Assembly (NCBI RefSeq): GCF_000735585.1
Contig: NZ_JNNO01000019.1
Coordinates: 1-61,617, forward strand
DNA length: 61,617 bases
Direction: 5' to 3'
Origin: Devosia sp. LC5
GTDB lineage: Bacteria > Pseudomonadota > Alphaproteobacteria > Rhizobiales > Devosiaceae
The position numbers and the translations under genes are program-made. How positions within the stretch are numbered: position 1 is the stretch's first letter; the number at the start of each line of letters is the position of its first letter. Under the pieces are notes generated by a model. That model had not been told where the DNA came from and searched no databases. It worked only from the letters and a program-made list of their open reading frames with translations. This document shows, piece by piece, positions 56,942-61,617 of the stretch.

Positions 56942-57796
56942 TCAGGATGGTCTATCCTTGTCCTTCTGCCGGCCCTGCGGCGCCAGGTCGGCCTGCTGGG
57001 TAATGTCCTCCTCATAGAGGTCCATATAGTCCTGCATCAGCTCGTAGCAGAAAATGATCTCGACCGTTTCCGGGTCATAGAAGGCATTGGCCTCCCCACA
57101 CCGCTTGGCATTGAACTGCACATTCTCGCGCACATTGTAGCGGGTGCGTAGCTCCTCGGCGACCTGGTCGAACACCCCGCTCGATTTGAACGCAGCCGCG
57201 GCGTCTTTCAGCCGGCCTCCGGCATCGTGATAGGTCACGGTAACCTTGGTGCCGGTGCCATTCTTGTTGGCGCGGGTACCCAGCAGGCTCTCAAAGCTGC
57301 GCTTGACCAGTTCATAGTCGAAATAGCAGGTGTCCCGCCGGTCGCGGTCCAGCGCGTAGTCATTGGCAATCGGCTGGAAGGCCTTGTCGTCGCTGCCCAC
57401 CATCAGGCACACGATCTGATAGGCGCGCTGCTTGTCCAGCGTATGGGCGGCGGCATAATCGCTCTCCACTCCGCCGCTGTCATAGGCCACGCCCGAAAGC
57501 ACCCAGCCCTTGGCCGCGTCGGCCAGCGCCTCTTCGGCCTCGCGCGTATGCTTGCTCAGCAAGGTCCAGGTGGCCATGTTGTCGGCCGCGTCTTCTTCCC
57601 GCCCCAGCACCGGCAGGTTGAGCTGGTCGACCAGCAGATGCGCGATTTCATGGTACAGCACGAAGAGACTGTTATTGGCCGCGAAGCGCCGGATTTCCGC
57701 CCGTTCCTTCTTGCTCAGCTCCGCTGCCGCCGTTCCCTGCAGGGCCATCGCGCACAAACCGACCAAAAGAACGATGCCACGATAGAATGTGCGCAT
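56942..57796 (-). CDS. DUF4344-type putative secreted metallopeptidase
   Basis: A 284-residue protein. The signal peptide ends near residue 25 (GTAAAE). A zincin motif HEIAH is near residue 48 (LYHEIAHLLVDQLNLPV) and REEDAAD about 15 residues later supplies a likely third ligand. Several cysteines in the second half could form disulfides (CYFDYE, KRCGEAN, FCYELMQDY). The start at 57796 fits a signal peptide. Its substrate is unknown; the family name is from memory of the HExxH plus EEDAAD pattern. Confidence 0.78.
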   Translation of the reverse strand: MRTFYRGIVLLVGLCAMALQGTAAAELSKKERAEIRRFAANNSLFVLYHEIAHLLVDQLNLPVLGREEDAADNMATWTLLSKHTREAEEALADAAKGWVLSGVAYDSGGVESDYAAAHTLDKQRAYQIVCLMVGSDDKAFQPIANDYALDRDRRDTCYFDYELVKRSFESLLGTRANKNGTGTKVTVTYHDAGGRLKDAAAAFKSSGVFDQVAEELRTRYNVRENVQFNAKRCGEANAFYDPETVEIIFCYELMQDYMDLYEEDITQQADLAPQGRQKDKDRPS

Positions 57797-57896
57797 GACC
57801 AACTCTTCGGATTCTTCGTTGCGGCCAGCAGATTGCAAGGACGGTTTGCTGTCAACTCACGCTGGCAAACGGGCTTAAAGACCGTTTGAAACTCTC

Positions 57897-58328
57897 TCAA
57901 TCGCTCCCTGGCGCCCAGGTCTTGTCGGCCAGCTCAAAGCCCGAGAATTGAAACCCCGGCGCCACGGTGCAGCCCACCAGCGTCCAGTCTCCGGTACTTT
58001 CCGCCGCCTGCCAGGCTTCGCGCGGCACCACGATTTGCGGCCGCTCGCCGCCATCGAGATCGGCCCCCAGCACTTGTTCGTCCACTGTCCGGCCATCCGA
58101 AATGCGCAGGCGCAGCGGCGCGCCGGCATAGAAATGCCACACTTCGACCGCGTCCACGCGATGCCAATGCGATTGCTCGCCCGCCTCGAGCAGGTAATAG
58201 ATGGCCGTGGATTTGGACCGCCCGTCGCTGCTGGCATTGTCCTCGAATGTGCGCGCATACCAGCCGCCTTCGGGATGGCGTTCCATCCCGAGCGTGAAAA
58301 TCACGTCCTTGGCGGCCAGTTTCCTCAT
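57897..58328 (-). CDS. Cupin superfamily protein (DUF985)
   Basis: A 143-residue cupin with the DUF985 pattern: HPEGGWYARTFE near residue 17, AIYYLLEAGEQSHWHRVDAV near residue 42, and VPREAWQAA. The histidines suggest a metal-bound barrel. Its start overlaps the ABC-F stop region by 4 bases, so the two are likely cotranscribed. No enzyme activity is known to me for this family. Confidence 0.88.
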   Translation of the reverse strand: MRKLAAKDVIFTLGMERHPEGGWYARTFEDNASSDGRSKSTAIYYLLEAGEQSHWHRVDAVEVWHFYAGAPLRLRISDGRTVDEQVLGADLDGGERPQIVVPREAWQAAESTGDWTLVGCTVAPGFQFSGFELADKTWAPGSD

Positions 58329-60193
58329 GCGCGCTCGACACTCTCAAGTTCGGCGCTCAGCGCCAGCCATTTTTCTTCCGCAGCCTCGAGATCGGCGGCT
58401 AGACGCGCCTTGTCCTTGCCCAACGCGATCAGGCGTTCGGGAGCGCCATTGTAGATTTTAGGATCGTCGAGCTGGGCGCCGATTTTGTCGATTTCCACCT
58501 TCAAACGGGCGATCTTGGTTTCTACGTCCTTAATGCTCGCCTTGATCGGAGCGACCTCTGCCCGCTTGGCCGCTGCCTCCTGCTTGGATAGCTTGTTGCC
58601 GCCACCCTTGCCGCCGCTGCTCTTGCTTTCTTTATTGGAGGTGATCGAGCGCTGGTAGCTGTCCAGGTCCTCGTCCAGCTCGCGAATAGTGCCGCCCTCG
58701 GCGATCCATAGCGTATCGCAGGTCGCTTCGATCAGATGGCGGTCGTGGCTGATGATCAGCACGGCGCCTTCATAATCGTTGAGCGCATGCACCAGGGCAT
58801 CGCGGCTATCGATATCAAGGTGGTTGGTTGGCTCATCGAGGATCATCATCCCCGGCCCGCTGAATGTTATCAGGCCCATCAACAGCCGCGCGCGCTCGCC
58901 GCCCGACAGGTTCTTGGCCAGCGTGTCCATGCGCGATTTGGTCAGGCCCATCTGGCTCAGGCGCGAACGGCGCCTGGCTTCACTCTCGGTGGGCATCAGC
59001 TCCACCACGTGCTCGAACGGCGTCCACTCGGGCTTGAGCTTGTCCATCTGGTGCTGCGCAAAATGCGCGATTTCCAGCTTCTTGCCCTTCGCAAACGTGC
59101 CGCCCGTCGGCTTGATGTCGCCGGCGAGCAGCTTTGCAAAAGTAGACTTGCCGTTACCATTCACCCCGATCAAGGCAATCCGATCCTCTGGGTCGATCCG
59201 CATGTTCACATTGCGCAGAATGGTCTTGTCGCCATAGCCTGTCGATACGCCATCTAGCGTAAGCATTGGCGTTGCCTGCTCGGCCTTGGGCTGCTGGAAG
59301 GTGAACGGCGCCGCATATTCGTCGAACATCGCTGCCGGTGGCCGCAGCTTCTCGATCATCTTCATGCGCGACTGGGCCTGCTTGGCCTTGCTCGCCTTGG
59401 CCTTGAAGCGGTCAACGAATTTCTGCAGATGCGCCACCTGGTCGAGCGCCTTTTCGCGGCCCTTGTTGTTCAGCTCCATCTGCATGCGGCGCGTATTTTC
59501 GAACGTGTCGTAATTGCCCTTGTAGAAGGTCAGTTTCTTGTGTTCGAGATGGATGATCGAATTGACCGACTTATTGAGCAGGTCACGATCGTGGCTGATC
59601 ATGAAGACGGTATAGGGATAGGTGGCCAGGTACTTTTCCAGCCACAGCGTGCCTTCCAGATCCAGATAGTTGGTCGGCTCGTCCAGCAGCAATAGGTCGG
59701 GCTGGGAAAACAGCACGCCCGCCAGCGCCACGCGCATGCGCCAGCCGCCCGACAGCTCATGCGTCGGGGCATTCTGGCGGTCCTGCTCAAAGCCCAGGCC
59801 CTTGAGAATGGACGATGCTCGCCCCTCGGCCGAATAGGCGTCGATATCGGCCAGCCGCGTATAGATCTCGCTGATCCGGTCCGGGTCAGTCGCCGTCTCG
59901 GCTTCCGCCATCAGCGCAGTGCGCTCCTTGTCGGCCGCCATCACCACTTCGAGCACGCTTTCATTGCCGGCCGGCGCTTCCTGCGCCACCGCGCCAATAC
60001 GCGCCTTCTTGTTCAGTTCGATATTGCCCGCATCGGCCGAGATATGCCCCTGCAGCAAATGGAACAGCGTGGTCTTGCCGGTTCCGTTCTTGCCGACAAA
60101 CCCGGTCTTGGAGCCGGTAGGCAGCACCACCGAGGCATCCTCGAACAATTCGCGGCCCTGAATGCGGTAGGTGAGGTTATTGATCGTAAGCAT
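58325..60193 (-). CDS. ABC-F family ATPase (Uup/EttA-like)
   Basis: A 622-residue soluble protein with two ABC domains and no membrane helices. Walker A motifs are GKNGTGKTT (near residue 36) and GVNGNGKST (near residue 344). Signatures are LSGGWRMRVAL and LSGGERARLL, each followed by LLDEPTNYLD or ILDEPTNHLD. A linker of about 80 residues rich in Lys and Gln separates the domains, and a C-terminal coiled coil follows residue 540. Members act on the ribosome in translation or antibiotic protection. Confidence 0.94.
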   Translation of the reverse strand: MLTINNLTYRIQGRELFEDASVVLPTGSKTGFVGKNGTGKTTLFHLLQGHISADAGNIELNKKARIGAVAQEAPAGNESVLEVVMAADKERTALMAEAETATDPDRISEIYTRLADIDAYSAEGRASSILKGLGFEQDRQNAPTHELSGGWRMRVALAGVLFSQPDLLLLDEPTNYLDLEGTLWLEKYLATYPYTVFMISHDRDLLNKSVNSIIHLEHKKLTFYKGNYDTFENTRRMQMELNNKGREKALDQVAHLQKFVDRFKAKASKAKQAQSRMKMIEKLRPPAAMFDEYAAPFTFQQPKAEQATPMLTLDGVSTGYGDKTILRNVNMRIDPEDRIALIGVNGNGKSTFAKLLAGDIKPTGGTFAKGKKLEIAHFAQHQMDKLKPEWTPFEHVVELMPTESEARRRSRLSQMGLTKSRMDTLAKNLSGGERARLLMGLITFSGPGMMILDEPTNHLDIDSRDALVHALNDYEGAVLIISHDRHLIEATCDTLWIAEGGTIRELDEDLDSYQRSITSNKESKSSGGKGGGNKLSKQEAAAKRAEVAPIKASIKDVETKIARLKVEIDKIGAQLDDPKIYNGAPERLIALGKDKARLAADLEAAEEKWLALSAELESVERA

Positions 60194-60382
60194 GACAACG
60201 GCAATCTAGTGAGGAGGGCAGGGGTCCGTGCGGCGCATGCGGCGCCAATGCGGCAACGCCCCCGCGAAAAAGTGTTGGCTGCTGGATAAAGTTTAGAACC
60301 CCTTATGGCAACCGCCATTGCGGTATAGTTGACACGCGGTTGCCAAACTCGCCATCTAGCCTCCTCAAAAATGGAGGACCAC

Positions 60383-60787
60383 ATGCGCCAACTCGCCCTC
60401 GCCACCATCCTGGCCCTCAGCACTACGGCCGCCTTTGCCGACGCGCCCTTTGCACCAATGCCCGAGCCGTCACCCAACGAAGGCCCGGCCTTTTCCGAAT
60501 TCTCGGCAATGCGGCTGGATGCCGATCAGGTCCAGCTCAAACTGACCTTCGAAGGCGGCGCCTGCCAGGCCGTCGACGAACCGGTTCTGGGCGACGTTTC
60601 CGGCGGCACGCTGGCCGTCACCATCCCCACCCATGATACATCCGAAATGTGCACCATGCAGATCGTGCAAATCCCGGTCGATGTCACCATCGCAGCAGGG
60701 GCGGACGTCACCGCTCTCGATGTTACGGTCCAGGCACCAAGCGGCGCGCGCCAGACCGGCGGAACCATTGACGTTGCGGCTGATTAG
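60383..60787 (+). CDS. Small secreted protein of unknown function
   Basis: A 134-residue protein with a signal peptide of about 19 residues (MRQLALATILALSTTAAFA). The mature part is acidic and predicted mostly beta-strand, with two cysteines (EGGACQ and SEMCTMQ) likely joined in the periplasm. I recognise no family. GGAGGACC lies just upstream of the start. It stands between the ABC-F gene (divergent) and ndk. Confidence 0.75.
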   Translation: MRQLALATILALSTTAAFADAPFAPMPEPSPNEGPAFSEFSAMRLDADQVQLKLTFEGGACQAVDEPVLGDVSGGTLAVTIPTHDTSEMCTMQIVQIPVDVTIAAGADVTALDVTVQAPSGARQTGGTIDVAAD

Positions 60788-60879
60788 CCGCCGCGCGGTA
60801 ACTAGTCTTGTCTCCGTCGCAGTCTGTCGATAGAAGGCAGCACCTTTCTCAGCCCTTTATCGCAATAAGGACCAGTTCA

Positions 60880-61302
60880 ATGGCGATCGAACGCACTTTC
60901 TCCATCATCAAGCCCGATGCCGTCCGTCGTAATCTCATCGGCAAGATCCTGACCAAGTTCGAAGACGCCGGCCTGCGTCCGATCGCGCTCAAGAAGATCC
61001 ACATGACCCGCGCCCAGGCCGAAGGCTTCTACGCGGTCCACAAGGATCGCCCCTTCTTTGGCGAACTGGTCGAGCAGATGATTGCTTCCCCGGTCGTTGT
61101 GCAGGTTCTGGAAGGCGAAGGCGCCATCCTCAAGAACCGTGACGTCATGGGCGCGACCAACCCGGCAAACGCCGCTGAAGGCACCATCCGCAAGGAATTC
61201 GCCCTCTCGATCGGTGAAAACTCGGTGCACGGCTCGGACGCTCCCGAGACCGCTGCCCAGGAAATCAAGTTCTTCTTCAACGACGACGAACTGGTCGGCT
61301 AA
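60880..61302 (+). CDS. ndk: Nucleoside diphosphate kinase
   Basis: A 140-residue enzyme exchanging phosphates among nucleotides. The N-terminus is [18 protein letters not shown] and the active-site His is in [11 protein letters not shown] (His117). The start at 60880 has AAGGA upstream and gives the usual length. Its stop overlaps the start of the tautomerase gene by one base. Confidence 0.98.
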   Translation: MAIERTFSIIKPDAVRRNLIGKILTKFEDAGLRPIALKKIHMTRAQAEGFYAVHKDRPFFGELVEQMIASPVVVQVLEGEGAILKNRDVMGATNPANAAEGTIRKEFALSIGENSVHGSDAPETAAQEIKFFFNDDELVG

Positions 61303-61505
61303 TGCCCTTCGTCAGCGTTCGCATTCTCGAAGGTGCCACCCCGGAACAGAAATCCGAGGTCATCGCCGGCATTACGGACGTGATGGTCAAGGTGCTTGGC
61401 AAGAACCCGGAAACCACCCACATCGTCATTGAGGATGTGCCGCTGGAAAACTGGGGCCACAAGGGCAAATCGGTCGCCGAACTGCGCAAGCAGCCCAAGG
61501 CCTGA
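61302..61505 (+). CDS. 4-oxalocrotonate tautomerase family protein
   Basis: A 67-residue protein starting [17 protein letters not shown]. Pro2, exposed after Met removal, is the catalytic base of the family. IEDVPLENWGHKGKS near residue 46 matches small tautomerases. It is coupled to ndk by a one-base overlap. A role in aromatic breakdown is possible, but no such genes are nearby. Confidence 0.88.
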   Translation: MPFVSVRILEGATPEQKSEVIAGITDVMVKVLGKNPETTHIVIEDVPLENWGHKGKSVAELRKQPKA

Positions 61506-61528
61506 TCTCCTACGCCTCCAAAAAATAC

Positions 61529-61556
61529 GAGGCCGCCCGCCGGGCGGCCTTTTTGC
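61529..61556 (+). terminator. Terminator of ndk and the tautomerase gene
   Basis: AGGCCGCCCG and CGGGCGGCCT form a strong 10-bp stem followed by five T, 24 bases after the stop codon. Confidence 0.9.
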
Positions 61557-61617
61557 TTGTTTGTGCTATGATGCACCAAAATCTGAACTCCTTCGCTTCC
61601 TCCCGACCATTAAGGGG

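Overview
The window is a 61.6 kb piece of a GC-rich alphaproteobacterial chromosome, most likely order Hyphomicrobiales and plausibly a Devosia-like genus. The evidence is the gene order rpsF-rpsR-rplI-dnaB-alr-radA-cvpA-purF, the set fabD-fabG-acpP-fabF-mltG-yicC-gmk facing lptF-lptG-lptD-surA-pdxA-ksgA, and LexA-type boxes of the alphaproteobacterial direct-repeat form GAAC-N7-GAAC. The genus is inference. The left edge (4-36) is a sequencing-library transposase adaptor, so the window starts at a contig end.

Layout. 1-4.7 kb: adaptor, an rsmB-like 16S rRNA methyltransferase, a membrane acyltransferase and guaA. 5.1-11.3 kb: a five-gene siderophore/heme-type ABC uptake operon with a MATE exporter gene inside it, divergent from a LysR regulator. 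11.8-19.2 kb: a peptide/nickel-type ABC transporter operon ending in an acetamidase/formamidase and an ornithine cyclodeaminase. 19.4-23.8 kb: two FCD-type GntR regulators, an alpha/beta hydrolase and a carbon-nitrogen hydrolase gene split by an IS1111-type insertion sequence. 24.1-28.5 kb: a 2'-5' RNA ligase-like gene under a LexA-like box, a YfgM-like TPR protein, der and a CorC/HlyC-like membrane protein. 28.6-37.7 kb (minus strand): ribosomal proteins, replicative helicase, alanine racemase, RadA, CvpA, PurF and an SDR. 37.9-39.4 kb: glyoxalase-fold protein, a TetR regulator with a clear operator, and a glycosyltransferase remnant. 39.6-45.9 kb: fatty-acid synthesis, MltG, YicC and guanylate kinase. 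46-54.5 kb: an MFS exporter, then ksgA, pdxA, surA-like, lptD, lptG and lptF. 54.7-61.6 kb: leucyl aminopeptidase, holC, a DUF4344-type metallopeptidase, a cupin, an ABC-F ATPase, a small secreted protein, ndk and a tautomerase.

How the genes work together. The housekeeping blocks are conserved, tightly coupled operons (many 4-base ATGA overlaps). The accessory part lies between 5 and 24 kb and looks like two nutrient-acquisition modules: iron-chelate uptake, and uptake plus hydrolysis of an amide or amino-acid derivative. A near-identical AT-rich motif upstream of both the peptide transporter operon and the first GntR gene suggests that this GntR controls both.

The most interesting signal is the IS1111-type element at 21953-23367. 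Removing it restores the hydrolase reading frame exactly, with the split at the codon before the catalytic cysteine. The roughly 275-base non-coding stretch after its transposase contains exact 8-base matches to both halves of the site where the element sits, and 7-8-base matches to both element ends. This is what a guide (seeker/bridge) RNA would carry. The transposase itself has a one-base frameshift.
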